From contig NZ_JAGINP010000028.1 in NCBI RefSeq assembly GCF_017876155.1, positions 39,888 to 103,887 on the forward strand: a stretch of DNA of 64,000 nt, given 5' to 3'. Position 1 is the first letter of the stretch; the number at the start of each line of letters is the position of its first letter. This stretch comes from Azospirillum rugosum. Lineage in GTDB: Bacteria > Pseudomonadota > Alphaproteobacteria > Azospirillales > Azospirillaceae. This document shows positions 48,365 through 57,587 of this stretch, piece by piece. A program made the position numbers and the translations under genes. The notes below the pieces were generated by a model, which was given only the letters and a program-made list of their open reading frames with translations, ran no database searches and was not told where the DNA came from.

Positions 48365-49504
48365 TTACGGCAGCGGGTCGGTCCGGTACAGCGACACCCG
48401 GATGCCGCCGTGCGACACCGGGGCGGTGGGGTCGGCGAAGGGCAGGGCGGTGGCTTTGGCGAGCGACGGGTCGTTGGTCACGACGCCGACCCGCCAGCCC
48501 GAGAAGCGCGCCAGCAGCGTCTGGCCGAGCGCGCCGTAGAGGGCGAACAGCGGCTTCTTGTCGCCGATCCGGCCGCCGTAGGGCGGGTTGACGATGACGA
48601 GGCCGGGCGGCCCCTCGGGCGGGACGAGGTCGCTGATGGCGTGCTGCCGGAACTCCGTCCACGCGGCGACGCCCGCGCGCTCCGCGTTGCTGCGGCTCAT
48701 GGCGACGGCGCCGGCGTCGCGGTCGCTGCCGTGGAAGCGGACGGAGGGCGGGGATTGCGCGCCGGATTCCTTCATGCGCTCCCACGCCGCCGCGTCGAAG
48801 TTCGCCAGCTGTTCAAAGGCGAAGCTGCGCGACCGGCCGGGCTTCAGGCTTGCTGCGATCTCCGCCGCCTCGATGACGAAGGTGCCCGACCCGCACATGG
48901 GGTCCACCACCGGCTCCGCCCCGGTGAAGCCGCATTGGCGCAGGAACAGGGCCGCCATGGTCTCCCGCATCGGGGCCTTGTTGACGGCTTCCTTGTGGCC
49001 GCGCTTGTGCAGGGACTCGCCGGAGGTGTCGACGCTGATGGTGCACAGGTCATCGTCGATGCGCGCCTTGATCACCACCTCGGCCGTGTCGGAGACCGGG
49101 GCGCCCAGCTCCTCCCCGATCGCCCGCTGGATGCGCTGCGCCGCCGCCCCCGCGTGGTAGATGCGGGAGCCCTTGCAGGAGGCCTCGACCCGCACCGGCA
49201 CGTCCGGGCGCAGCACCTCCGCCCAGGCGACCTTGCGCGCCCGCTTGTCGAGCTGGGCGAGGTGGAAGGCGCGGAAGGCGGCGATGCGCGCCAGCACGCG
49301 GGTCGCCCCGCGGAACTCCAGGTTCGCCCGCCACACCTCGGGCCAGCCGCCCTTCACGGTCACGCCGCCCTTGACGGGGGTGGGCTCCGCGAAGCCCAGC
49401 GCCCGCGCCTCCTCGCAGAGGGCGGATTCCAGGCCGGGGGTGGCCACGACGAAGATCTCGAAGGTGGCGTTGGCGGCGGGGTCGGTGGCGGGGTCGGTGT
49501 TCAT
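48365..49504 (-). CDS. THUMP-domain class I RNA methyltransferase (RlmL-like)
   Basis: 379 aa from the ATG at 49504. N-terminal THUMP domain about 20-160 (FEIFVVATPGLESALCEEAR, with VSDTAEVVIKARID), then a Rossmann methyltransferase with VDPMCGSGTFVIEAAE for SAM binding and NPPYGGRIGDK as the N6/N2 catalytic motif. This is the UPF0020 group whose Escherichia coli member (RlmL) makes m2G2445 in 23S rRNA. It lacks the second methyltransferase domain (RlmK) of the E. coli fusion. The gene stands alone. Confidence 0.88.
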   Translation of the reverse strand: MNTDPATDPAANATFEIFVVATPGLESALCEEARALGFAEPTPVKGGVTVKGGWPEVWRANLEFRGATRVLARIAAFRAFHLAQLDKRARKVAWAEVLRPDVPVRVEASCKGSRIYHAGAAAQRIQRAIGEELGAPVSDTAEVVIKARIDDDLCTISVDTSGESLHKRGHKEAVNKAPMRETMAALFLRQCGFTGAEPVVDPMCGSGTFVIEAAEIAASLKPGRSRSFAFEQLANFDAAAWERMKESGAQSPPSVRFHGSDRDAGAVAMSRSNAERAGVAAWTEFRQHAISDLVPPEGPPGLVIVNPPYGGRIGDKKPLFALYGALGQTLLARFSGWRVGVVTNDPSLAKATALPFADPTAPVSHGGIRVSLYRTDPLP

Positions 49505-49699
49505 GCCGCCTACATATCGCGAGAGGGCCGGCGCCATCGACAGAATTCCGCCGGTGCGGGTGGAAACGGCATGGCGGTTCCGCGTCGGGGTGGCGGGACG
49601 GGAGAACCCCCGCGGCGGTTATTGCGTTGCACCCTTCGTTCGGAACGGCCGTCGCGCGCCGTTGCCGCCCTATTCCCAGGACCAACCCCGCAGAGGACG

Positions 49700-52084
49700 A
49701 TGGCTTCAGCCGAATGTGTCGCGCGAGCGATCACGCCTTTCCGCCACGGCCGGCGCCGCGCCACCGCCGCCGCCCGCATCATTGCCGCCTTGCTCCTGGT
49801 CGTCGGTCTCGCTGCGGTGATCCGCGCGGTCCCGGCGTCGGCCCAGATTCCAGCGGTGGCTGCCGCCCAAGCCCAAGCTCAGGCCAAGGCGCAGCCCCCG
49901 GACCCGAAGGAGATCGGGCGGCTGATGCAGACGCTGGAGGATCCCGCCCGGCGCGAGGACCTGCTGGCCCAGCTCCGCGCCCTGCAACAGGCGGAGCAGG
50001 CCACCGACGCGGAGAAGGGGCCGGACGGGATCGGCACGCGGCTGCTGACGATCCTGTCGGAACGGCTGGACAATCTGGGCAGCGAGGTCAGCACGGCCGG
50101 CGACGCCGTCCTGAACGCGCCGCAGGGGCTGAACTGGCTGAAGCGGCAGGTGTCGGACCCGGAACTCCGCTCCACGTGGGAATGGCTGTTCATCGAGTTC
50201 GCCCTGATCATCGCGGCCGGGCACGCCGCCCGATCGATTGCGGGGCGAATCCTGCGGCGGCCGCGGGCGCTGCTGGGCGCGCGGCCCTTCAAGTCTGCCA
50301 TCGCCAAGGTGCCGCTGCTGCTCGTCCGCGCCGTGCTGGACGTCGGGCCGATCGCCGCCTTCGCCGCCGCGGGCTTCGGCGCGCTGGTGCTGATCGAGCC
50401 GCCGCCGGTCGTGCGGCTGCTCGGCATCACCTACCTGAACGCCAGCATCTTCGTGCAGTTCGTCTTCCTGGGGATGAGCGCGCTGCTGGCGCCCGACACG
50501 CCGAACCTGCGGCTGCTGCCGATGGGCGACGCGGCGGCGCGCCGGCTGATGCTGTGGAGCGCCGCCATCGCCATCACGACTCTGTACGGGATGCTGCTGG
50601 CGGAGGCCGCGCGGCGGCTCGGCCTGCCGCCGCAGCCGCACGCCACGCTGGTGAAGCTGGTCGGTCTGGCGGCCGCCGGCCTGCTGGCGGGGCTGGTGCT
50701 GCGAAGCCGGGCGGACGTCGCGTCCTGGCTGCGCGGGGAGATCGCGGTGGCCCCGGCGCTGCCGGCCGCGGACGCCGGGACGGCCGGCAATGGGACGGCC
50801 AATGGGACAGTAAATGGGCCGAAGACCGCCCGGCCGAGCCGCCTGCTGCGCGCCGCCGGCCGGCGCATCGCCGACGTCTGGCACGCCATCGCCATCCTCT
50901 ACATCATCGTCCTGTTCGGCATCTGGGCGCTGGAGATCCACGGCGGGTTCGTCTTCGTGCTGCGCGCCACGGTCGTGTCGCTGGTCACGGTCGGCGTGGC
51001 GCGGTTCGCCGGGCGCGCGGTGGCCCGGCTCTCGCAACGGCTGCTGCTGCGGTTCAGCCAACTCCAAGGGCAGCCAAAGGCACCGGCGCGCACCACCTGG
51101 GGGGCGCGGCGCCTCCGGCGCTACATCGGGCCGAGCGCGCGGCTGGTCCAATGGTCGGTCGCCCTGGTCGCCGGCCTGATCGTGCTGGACGTCTGGGGGC
51201 TGGACGTGCGCGGCTGGCTCCAGACGGCCTACGGGTGGCGGATCGTGGCCTCCAGCCTGTCCATCCTGCTGGTCGTCGCCGTCGCCCTGGCGGTGTGGGA
51301 GGTGTCGAACGCGGTGATCGAGCGGCACCTGTCCACGACCGACCGCTACGGCCGGGCGATCCAGCGCAGCGCGCGGGTGCGCACGCTTCTGCCGCTGCTG
51401 CGCAACGCGCTGATGGTCGTGCTGCTGACCTTCGTGGTGCTGATCGCCCTGTCGGAACTGGGGCTGAACATCGGGCCGCTGCTGGCCGGCGCGGGGGTGG
51501 TCGGGTTGGCGGTGGGTTTCGGTGCCCAGACGCTGGTGAAGGACGTCATCACCGGCCTGTTCATCCTGTTCGAGGACACCATCGCCATCGGCGACGTGGT
51601 GAACGTCGCCGGGAAGGGCGGGCTGGTGGAGGGGATCACCATCCGCACGCTCCGCCTGCGCGACTTCGACGGGACGGTCCACACGATCCCCTTCAGCGCC
51701 GTCACCAGCGTGTCGAACATGACCAAGGACTTCAGCTATTACGTGTTCGACGTCACCATCACCCACCATGAATCGGTGGACCGCGTCGTGTCGGTGCTCC
51801 AGGAGATCGGGGAGGGGCTGCGCGCCGACCCCCGCTTCGCGCCGCTGATCCTGGAATCGCTGGAGGTGCTGGGCGTCGACGCCTTCCGGGAATCCTCGGT
51901 GCTGATCAAGGCCCGCATCAAGACCCTGCCGATCCAGCAGTGGAACGTGGGGCGGGAGTTCAACGGGCGGATGAAGAAGCGCTTCAACGAGCTGGGGATC
52001 CAGTTCCCCTTCCCGCAGCGCATCCTTCACGTCGCCCGCTATCCGGAGGAGACTTTTCAGCGCCGCGCCGGGGCGGCGGAGTGA
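49700..52084 (+). CDS. Large MscS-family mechanosensitive channel
   Basis: 794 aa from the ATG at 49700 (CAGAGGACG upstream). Signal peptide ending PASAQ, an Ala/Gln-rich periplasmic stretch, about ten or eleven hydrophobic helices, then the MscS core: pore-like helix GLAVGFGAQTLVKDVITGLF (about 605-625), the beta-domain EDTIAIGDVVNVAGKGGLVE and the alpha/beta C-terminal domain. The size and signal are of the YbiO/MscM class rather than small MscS. Acts as an osmotic release valve. Much longer upstream reading is antisense to the methyltransferase and rejected. Confidence 0.9.
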   Translation: MASAECVARAITPFRHGRRRATAAARIIAALLLVVGLAAVIRAVPASAQIPAVAAAQAQAQAKAQPPDPKEIGRLMQTLEDPARREDLLAQLRALQQAEQATDAEKGPDGIGTRLLTILSERLDNLGSEVSTAGDAVLNAPQGLNWLKRQVSDPELRSTWEWLFIEFALIIAAGHAARSIAGRILRRPRALLGARPFKSAIAKVPLLLVRAVLDVGPIAAFAAAGFGALVLIEPPPVVRLLGITYLNASIFVQFVFLGMSALLAPDTPNLRLLPMGDAAARRLMLWSAAIAITTLYGMLLAEAARRLGLPPQPHATLVKLVGLAAAGLLAGLVLRSRADVASWLRGEIAVAPALPAADAGTAGNGTANGTVNGPKTARPSRLLRAAGRRIADVWHAIAILYIIVLFGIWALEIHGGFVFVLRATVVSLVTVGVARFAGRAVARLSQRLLLRFSQLQGQPKAPARTTWGARRLRRYIGPSARLVQWSVALVAGLIVLDVWGLDVRGWLQTAYGWRIVASSLSILLVVAVALAVWEVSNAVIERHLSTTDRYGRAIQRSARVRTLLPLLRNALMVVLLTFVVLIALSELGLNIGPLLAGAGVVGLAVGFGAQTLVKDVITGLFILFEDTIAIGDVVNVAGKGGLVEGITIRTLRLRDFDGTVHTIPFSAVTSVSNMTKDFSYYVFDVTITHHESVDRVVSVLQEIGEGLRADPRFAPLILESLEVLGVDAFRESSVLIKARIKTLPIQQWNVGREFNGRMKKRFNELGIQFPFPQRILHVARYPEETFQRRAGAAE

Positions 52085-52191
52085 CCAACTCCCGCTGGCA
52101 CCCGCTGACGATGGCCATTCCAATCCACCATCATGACACCAACTTGTTGTCGATTGCGGGGTTGGGATGGGAAGGGGTGTGGCGGCGGACC

Positions 52192-53124
52192 ATGGATGAT
52201 GCGTTGACCCGGCTCGCGCAGTTGACGCGCGTGCACCCCCGCCTGGACCTGCTGTGCCGCTTCGCCGATAGCTGGGCGCTGCCGCACGATCCGGAACCGG
52301 ACGGCGCCGCCCCTTTCCACATCGTGTCGCGCGGCTCCTGCACGCTGGAGCTGCCCGACCAGCGCCGCAGCTTGGCCCTGGTCGCCGGTGACGTGGTGGT
52401 CCTGCCGCACGGCGCCCGCCACACGATGCGTAGCGACACCGCGCTGCCCCACCACGCCGGGCCGATCGTCCTGACCGAGAGCCACAACGGCGCGGTGACC
52501 GTGCGCACGAATGCCGACGGCCAGGACGCCTCTTGCGAGGTGATCTGCGGCCATTTCCGGTTCGAGCAGGCGCGGAGCAACCCGCTGCTGGCGGCGCTGC
52601 CCGACGCGCTGCACCTCGCCGCCGGGCGGGACGCGGCGCTGGCCCGGCTGGGCCTGCTGGTCGAAGCGGTGCGGGCGGAGTTGCAGGAGGCGCGGCCCGG
52701 GGCGGCCTCCATCGCCGCCAACCTGGCGAGCGCGCTCTTCACCATGATCATCCGCGCGCACATGGACCAGGCGAATGAGCTGCGCGGGATCCTCGCCCTG
52801 CTCGGCAACCCGACCACGGGGCGGGCGGTCGTGCGGATGCTGGAGGAGCCGGCGCGCCCCTGGACCCTGGAGGAACTGGCGGATGCCAGCCACACCTCCC
52901 GCGCCGGCCTCGTCCGCGCCTTCCGCAAGCAGGCGGACGTGGCCCCGCTCGGGCTCTTGGCACAGTTGCGCTTCCAGGCCGCCGCACAGCTTCTCACCTC
53001 CACCGAACTGCCGGTCAGCGAGGTCGGCGTGCGCGTCGGCTATCAGGCGGAGGAAGCCTTTTCGCGTGCCTTCAAGCGGCATTTTGGTGTCGCGCCGAGC
53101 GAGTTCCGGCACGCGGCAATCTGA
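52192..53124 (+). CDS. AraC family transcriptional regulator with cupin sensor
   Basis: 310 aa from the ATG at 52192; an earlier in-frame ATG at 52111 is possible since the gap after the channel gene is short. N-terminal cupin-like sensor about 30-130 (FHIVSRGSCTLELPDQ, VVVLPHGARHTM) and C-terminal double helix-turn-helix about 215-308 (LEELADASHTSRAGLVRAFR, SEVGVRVGYQAEEAFSRAFK). The ligand is unknown and no obvious target gene is divergent from it. Confidence 0.88.
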   Translation: MDDALTRLAQLTRVHPRLDLLCRFADSWALPHDPEPDGAAPFHIVSRGSCTLELPDQRRSLALVAGDVVVLPHGARHTMRSDTALPHHAGPIVLTESHNGAVTVRTNADGQDASCEVICGHFRFEQARSNPLLAALPDALHLAAGRDAALARLGLLVEAVRAELQEARPGAASIAANLASALFTMIIRAHMDQANELRGILALLGNPTTGRAVVRMLEEPARPWTLEELADASHTSRAGLVRAFRKQADVAPLGLLAQLRFQAAAQLLTSTELPVSEVGVRVGYQAEEAFSRAFKRHFGVAPSEFRHAAI

Positions 53125-53140
53125 TTGCGGGAAGTGGTTG

Positions 53141-53256
53141 CGTTGGGCCCCCACCCTAACCTCCCCCCACTTCGCGGGGGGAGGAGTTTAGTGCGAGGAC
53201 GGCGGCAGTCCCCTCCCTCGCCGAAGGTGGGGGAGGGTTAGGGTGGGGGCCCAACG
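53141..53256. repeat. Long inverted repeat with perfect 21-base arms
   Basis: Left arm CGTTGGGCCCCCACCCTAAC (53141-53160) plus C, and right arm ending GGGGGCCCAACG at 53256 (starting GGTTAGGGTGG). The 21-base outer arms pair perfectly, with two inner hairpins. It resembles the repeat at 19368-19473, where the arms are slightly diverged. The 482-base gap 53125-53606 also holds the operator at 53372 and no gene. Confidence 0.75.
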
Positions 53257-53371
53257 CCTGCACTCTCCCCCTCCAGCCATACCCCTCACGAATGGCAGGC
53301 ATGCGACACGCTGTCGCTGCGTCGATTTGACACATCAACGATCTGGGCGCAGCATATTCATTAAGAAGACG

Positions 53372-53392
53372 GTGTATTCTATTAGAATACAC
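53372..53392. promoter_or_regulatory. Perfect 21-base palindrome, candidate IclR operator
   Basis: Arms GTGTATTCTA (53372-53381) and TAGAATACAC (53383-53392) around a single T. It lies 215 bases upstream of the binding-protein gene. Its half TAGAATACA occurs twice upstream of the IclR gene at 59504, which links that regulator to this promoter. Confidence 0.65.
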
Positions 53393-53606
53393 AGCCGGCC
53401 CGCGGGATGACAGAAGAAAAAGCGGCGCCGGGATGCAGGGAAGACGGATCCTTGTGAAGCCATTCGCAATGCCGAAAACGGCAAAGCTGAAATCGGTGGG
53501 TGGTTTCCGATGATGTGATCGTGATGAGGCGGGACGCCGGTGGGCGCGCCGCAGCGCGTTGCTGCGCCGACGACGAACGGAAGTGTTCCGCCGAACAGGA
53601 GGGGCT

Positions 53607-54704
53607 ATGAGCGAAGACGTCGAGAAGACCGCCGCTGGTGGTGGCGCCGACGGCGGCGCGCGCCTGGTGTCGCGCCGCTCGGTGATGACGCTGGCCGCCG
53701 GCGCCGTGGGCGTCCTGGCGATGCCGGCGATCATCCGCAGCGCCCGCGCGGCGGAGGTTCTGTACGTCAACACCTGGGGCGGCAGCTGGGAAAAGGCCGC
53801 CTCTAAGCATCTGTTCGAACCCTTCACGAAGGAAACCGGCGTCGAGATCCGCACCGTGTCGCCGGTGTCCTTCGCCAAGCTGGCCGCCCAGGTCCGCAGC
53901 GGGGTCTATGAATTCGACGTGACGACGCTGGGCGGCGGCGACATCGTGCGGGCCAATGCCGCCAAGATCATCGAGCCGGTGGCGGGCGGCCCGCTCGCCT
54001 CCGCGCTGTGGAAGGACGCGGTGTTCGAGAACGGCGTGTCCTCGCACGCCTTCTCCACCCTGATCGCCTACCGCAAGGACCGGCTGACCAACGGCGGGCC
54101 GCAGAACTGGGCCGATTTCTGGAACCGCAAGGACTTCCCCGGCGCGCGCAGCCTGCAACGCTACGGCGCCCGCGTGCTGCCGCTGGCGCTCATGGCCGAC
54201 GGCGCCCCGAAGGAGAAGCTCTACCCGCTGGACACCGACCGGGCCTTCCGCACGCTCGACCGGATCAAGCCGGATTTGCGCGTGTGGTGGACCCAGGGCC
54301 AGCAATCGCAGCAGCTTCTGCGCGACGGCGAGGTCGACATGATCGGCATCTGGCACGGCCGCGCGCTGGAGCTGATCGACCAGGGCCACCCCATCGGCAT
54401 CACCTGGAACCAGGCGCAGATCGACCGCGCCTATTGGGTGGTGTCCAAGAACACGCCGCGGCGCGAGATCGCCTGGAAGTTCATCCAGAGCGCGGTGCAG
54501 CCGGAACGGCTGGCCGGCTTCTGCCGCGAGGCGCTGTACGGCCCGCTGAACCCCAAAGCCTTCGACTTCATCCCGAAGGAGGAGGCGAACCGCATGCCGA
54601 CCGGACCGGAGAACTACCCGCTGGCCGTGGAGCAGAACGTCGAGGATTTCGGCGACAATCTGCAAAAGGTGACCCAGCGGTTCGAGCAGTGGATCGCCAC
54701 CTGA
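53607..54704 (+). CDS. Polyamine-type ABC substrate-binding protein, Tat-exported
   Basis: 365 aa. Start ATG 53607 with AGGAGGGG (53597-53604). An N-terminal polar stretch and a Tat signal SRRSVMTLAAGAVGVLAMPA precede the mature domain, AEVLYVNTWGGSWEKAASKH. PotD-like two-lobe protein (FSTLIAYRKDRLTNGGPQNW, ISF-free C-terminal MPTGPENYPLAVEQNVEDFG). First gene of the plus-strand operon ending at the ThDP enzyme. Ligand unknown; the following enzymes suggest a 2-oxo acid, amino acid or dipeptide derivative. Confidence 0.88.
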   Translation: MSEDVEKTAAGGGADGGARLVSRRSVMTLAAGAVGVLAMPAIIRSARAAEVLYVNTWGGSWEKAASKHLFEPFTKETGVEIRTVSPVSFAKLAAQVRSGVYEFDVTTLGGGDIVRANAAKIIEPVAGGPLASALWKDAVFENGVSSHAFSTLIAYRKDRLTNGGPQNWADFWNRKDFPGARSLQRYGARVLPLALMADGAPKEKLYPLDTDRAFRTLDRIKPDLRVWWTQGQQSQQLLRDGEVDMIGIWHGRALELIDQGHPIGITWNQAQIDRAYWVVSKNTPRREIAWKFIQSAVQPERLAGFCREALYGPLNPKAFDFIPKEEANRMPTGPENYPLAVEQNVEDFGDNLQKVTQRFEQWIAT

Positions 54705-54760
54705 TCCCGGCCTTTTCGACCCTGCCTTTTTGATCGCCGTTTCCGGAAGGGGAGACGACC

Positions 54761-55612
54761 GTGCTTTCTGTCCTCAACCGGGGGACCGCCGCGCCGGGGG
54801 CGTTGAAGCCGTGGCTTCTGCTGCTTCCGCTGGTGCTGTTCCTCTGCGCCTTCTTCCTGGTGCCACTGGGGCAGGTCGCCCTGATGAGCGTGACCGAGCC
54901 GGAGTTCGGGCTCGGCAACTACGCGCACCTGACCAGCGATGGCCTCTACCTCCAGGTCTTCCTGAACACCTTCCTGACGGCGCTGGGGGTGGCGCTGTGC
55001 TGCCTGCTGCTGGGCTATCCGCTGGCCTACCTGATGGCGCAGTCGTCGCCGCGGGTCGCGGCGCTGCTGATGCTGCTGGTCACCATGAGCTTCTGGACGA
55101 GCTTCCTGGTGCGCACCTACGCCTGGATGGTGCTGCTGGGCAACAACGGGCCGGTCACCGCCTTCCTCGCCTTCCTGGGCTGGGATCCGCCGCCGCACCT
55201 GCTGTTCACGCGGCTCAGCTCCACGCTGGCGATGGTGCACATCCTCATCCCCTACATGGTGATGAGCCTCTATTCGGTGATGAAGCGCATCGACCCGGCG
55301 CTGCTGCGCGCGGCGGAAAGCCTGGGGGCGCGGCCCTGGTCGGTGTTCCGGCAGGTCTACCTGCCGCTGAGCGCGCCGGGCATGGTCAACGGCGCCACGC
55401 TGGTCTTCATGATCTGCCTCGGTTTCTACGTCACGCCGGTGCTGCTGGGCAGCCCGCAGGAGCAGATGGTCGCCGGCCTGATCGGCACGCAGATCGAGGA
55501 GTTCCTGGACTTCGGCCAGGCCTCCGCCATGGCGATGGTGCTGCTGGCCAGCACGCTGATCGTCCTGACCGTCTACCACCGCCGCTTCGGCCTCGACCGG
55601 TTGTGGGGGTGA
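54761..55612 (+). CDS. Polyamine-type ABC transporter permease (PotB-like)
   Basis: 283 aa inner-membrane subunit starting at a GTG with GGAAGGGGAG upstream. About six helices beginning WLLLLPLVLFLCAFFLVPLG. EAA-type loop ALLRAAESLGARPWSVFRQV at about 180-200. Read after the binding protein (56-base gap), and one base before the PotC-like gene. Confidence 0.9.
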   Translation: MLSVLNRGTAAPGALKPWLLLLPLVLFLCAFFLVPLGQVALMSVTEPEFGLGNYAHLTSDGLYLQVFLNTFLTALGVALCCLLLGYPLAYLMAQSSPRVAALLMLLVTMSFWTSFLVRTYAWMVLLGNNGPVTAFLAFLGWDPPPHLLFTRLSSTLAMVHILIPYMVMSLYSVMKRIDPALLRAAESLGARPWSVFRQVYLPLSAPGMVNGATLVFMICLGFYVTPVLLGSPQEQMVAGLIGTQIEEFLDFGQASAMAMVLLASTLIVLTVYHRRFGLDRLWG

Positions 55613-55613
55613 G

Positions 55614-56474
55614 ATGAAGCTGCTTCCCAAGCTGCTCGGCGTGCTGGTCGCCCTCTTCATCGCGGCCCCGCTGTTCATCGTCGTGCCGATGTCCTTCAGC
55701 ACGGCGCCGTCGCTGGAATTCCCGCCGCCCGGCTACTGGCTCGGCTACTACGCCGCCTATTTCACGGACGAGCGCTGGACCCAGCCGACCATCAACAGCC
55801 TGATCATCGCCTTCGGGACGACGGTGCTGACCATGCTGCTGGTGACGCCGGCGACCTTCGCGGTGGTGCGCCACCGCTTCGTCGGGCGCGGGCTGGCCAA
55901 CCTGATGCTGACCATGCCGATGGCGATGCCGCACATCGTGCTGGCGATCGGCTACTACTCCTACCTCGGCGACCTGCGGCTGACGCAGACGCACCTGGGC
56001 GTGATCATCGCCCACACCGCCCTGTCGGTGCCGGTGGCCTTCCTGATCCTGTCGGCCAACCTGAAGGGCTTCGACCGCAACCTGGAGCGCGCGGCGATGA
56101 GCCTGGGCGCCACGCCGCTGCGCACCTTCCGGCACGTCACGCTGCCGGTGCTGCGGCCGGGCTTCGCGATCAGCGCGCTGTTCGCCTTCATCCAGTCCTT
56201 CGACGAGACGGTCGTCGCCATCTTCATCTCCGGCCGCGAGAGCGAGACCCTGCCGCGCAAGATGTTCGAGAGCATCCGCATGCAGGCCGACCCGGTCATC
56301 TCCGTCGTGTCCACCCTGCTGTTCGCCGCGGTGGCGCTGGTCATCCTGGCGCCGGTGGTGTGGAAGGCGGTGAGCCGGCGCCGTTCCCGTCCGGATGCGC
56401 GCGGCGGCGAGCCGGTCGCCAAGGAACCCGTACCCAACCCCTGCGCGCCCACCCGCGTGCAACTGGAGGCTTGA
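55614..56474 (+). CDS. Polyamine-type ABC transporter permease (PotC-like)
   Basis: 286 aa inner-membrane subunit. First helix LLGVLVALFIAAPLFIVVPM; EAA-type loop NLERAAMSLGATPLRTFRHV at about 155-175; the last 30 residues are a polar cytoplasmic tail (RRRSRPDARGGEPVAKEP). It begins 1 base after the PotB-like stop, so the permeases are made together. Confidence 0.9.
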   Translation: MKLLPKLLGVLVALFIAAPLFIVVPMSFSTAPSLEFPPPGYWLGYYAAYFTDERWTQPTINSLIIAFGTTVLTMLLVTPATFAVVRHRFVGRGLANLMLTMPMAMPHIVLAIGYYSYLGDLRLTQTHLGVIIAHTALSVPVAFLILSANLKGFDRNLERAAMSLGATPLRTFRHVTLPVLRPGFAISALFAFIQSFDETVVAIFISGRESETLPRKMFESIRMQADPVISVVSTLLFAAVALVILAPVVWKAVSRRRSRPDARGGEPVAKEPVPNPCAPTRVQLEA

Positions 56475-56483
56475 GGCCCAACC

Positions 56484-57587
56484 ATGCGAGACCCCTACCT
56501 TCAGGTGTCCGGCCTGACCAAGAGCTACGGCAGTGTCCAGGCGCTGGGCGGCGTGTCCCTCGATGTGGAGAAGGGGGAATTCGTCACCTTCCTCGGCCCC
56601 AGCGGGTCGGGCAAGACGACGACGCTGATGATCATCGCCGGATTCGAGAACGCGACGTCGGGCAGCGTCCGCGTCGGCGGCCGGGCGCTCAGCAACACCC
56701 CGCCGCACGCCCGCAACATCGGCATCGTCTTCCAGAACTACGCCCTGTTCCCGCACAAGACGGCGCTGCAGAACATCATGTTCCCGCTGGACATGCGCGG
56801 GGTTCCGGTTCGGGAAGCGGAGCGGAAGGCGCGCGCCATGCTGGACCTGGTCGGCCTGTCCGGCTACGGCGACCGCTGGCCCAAGGACATGTCCGGCGGC
56901 CAGCAGCAGCGCATCGCGCTGGCCCGCGCGCTGGTGTTCGAGCCGTCGCTCCTGCTGCTGGACGAGCCGCTGGGCGCGCTCGACAAGAACCTGCGCGAGC
57001 AGATGCAGATCGAGATCAAGCGCATCCAGAAGAGCCTGGGCGTGACCACGATCTTCGTCACCCACGACCAGTCGGAGGCGATGACCATGTCCGACCGGAT
57101 CGCCGTGTTCGAGAAGGGCCGCATCGACCAGATCGGCACCCCGCAGGAGGTCTACCGGACGCCCAGCACGCCCTTCGTCGCGCGTTTCATCGGCGACAGC
57201 AACCTGCTGCCCGGCACCGTCCTGGACCCCGACCAGGGGCTGGTGCGGACCGAGCATCTGGGCCTGATGCGCCTGCCGAACCGGCTGGCCGCCGCGGCGG
57301 GCGCGCCGGTGACGCTGATGCTGCGCCCCGAATCCATCCATCTCGCCGGGCCGGCGGCCGGTGTGGCTGAGGACGCGCCGAACCGCGCGGACGTCAGCGT
57401 GCACACGGTCGTTCCCTACGGCGACAGCACGCTGCTGATCGGGCGGGCCGGCGGGGCCGACCTGCGCATCCGCCTGCGCGGGCCGGAGGCCGACGGCATC
57501 GGCAGCGGTGCCGCGCTCAGCGTCCTCTGGCCAGCCTCCGCCATCCACGCCATTCCGGCCCACGCCAATCCAATGGTGCAACCATGA
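56484..57587 (+). CDS. Polyamine-type ABC transporter ATPase (PotA-like)
   Basis: 367 aa. Walker A GPSGSGKTT, signature MSGGQQQRIALARAL, Walker B LLLDEPLGALD, switch His in FVTHDQSEAM and a TOBE-type C-terminal domain (about 270-367, with VTLMLRPESIHLAG). It ends in an ATGA overlap with the ThDP enzyme, tying that enzyme to the transporter. Confidence 0.92.
   Translation: MRDPYLQVSGLTKSYGSVQALGGVSLDVEKGEFVTFLGPSGSGKTTTLMIIAGFENATSGSVRVGGRALSNTPPHARNIGIVFQNYALFPHKTALQNIMFPLDMRGVPVREAERKARAMLDLVGLSGYGDRWPKDMSGGQQQRIALARALVFEPSLLLLDEPLGALDKNLREQMQIEIKRIQKSLGVTTIFVTHDQSEAMTMSDRIAVFEKGRIDQIGTPQEVYRTPSTPFVARFIGDSNLLPGTVLDPDQGLVRTEHLGLMRLPNRLAAAAGAPVTLMLRPESIHLAGPAAGVAEDAPNRADVSVHTVVPYGDSTLLIGRAGGADLRIRLRGPEADGIGSGAALSVLWPASAIHAIPAHANPMVQP

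Noticed and set aside
48341..49699. In-frame extension of the MscS-type channel to 1247 aa
   Set aside because: The extension is antisense to the RlmL-like methyltransferase and lacks membrane or domain character; the ATG at 49700 is followed by a signal peptide.
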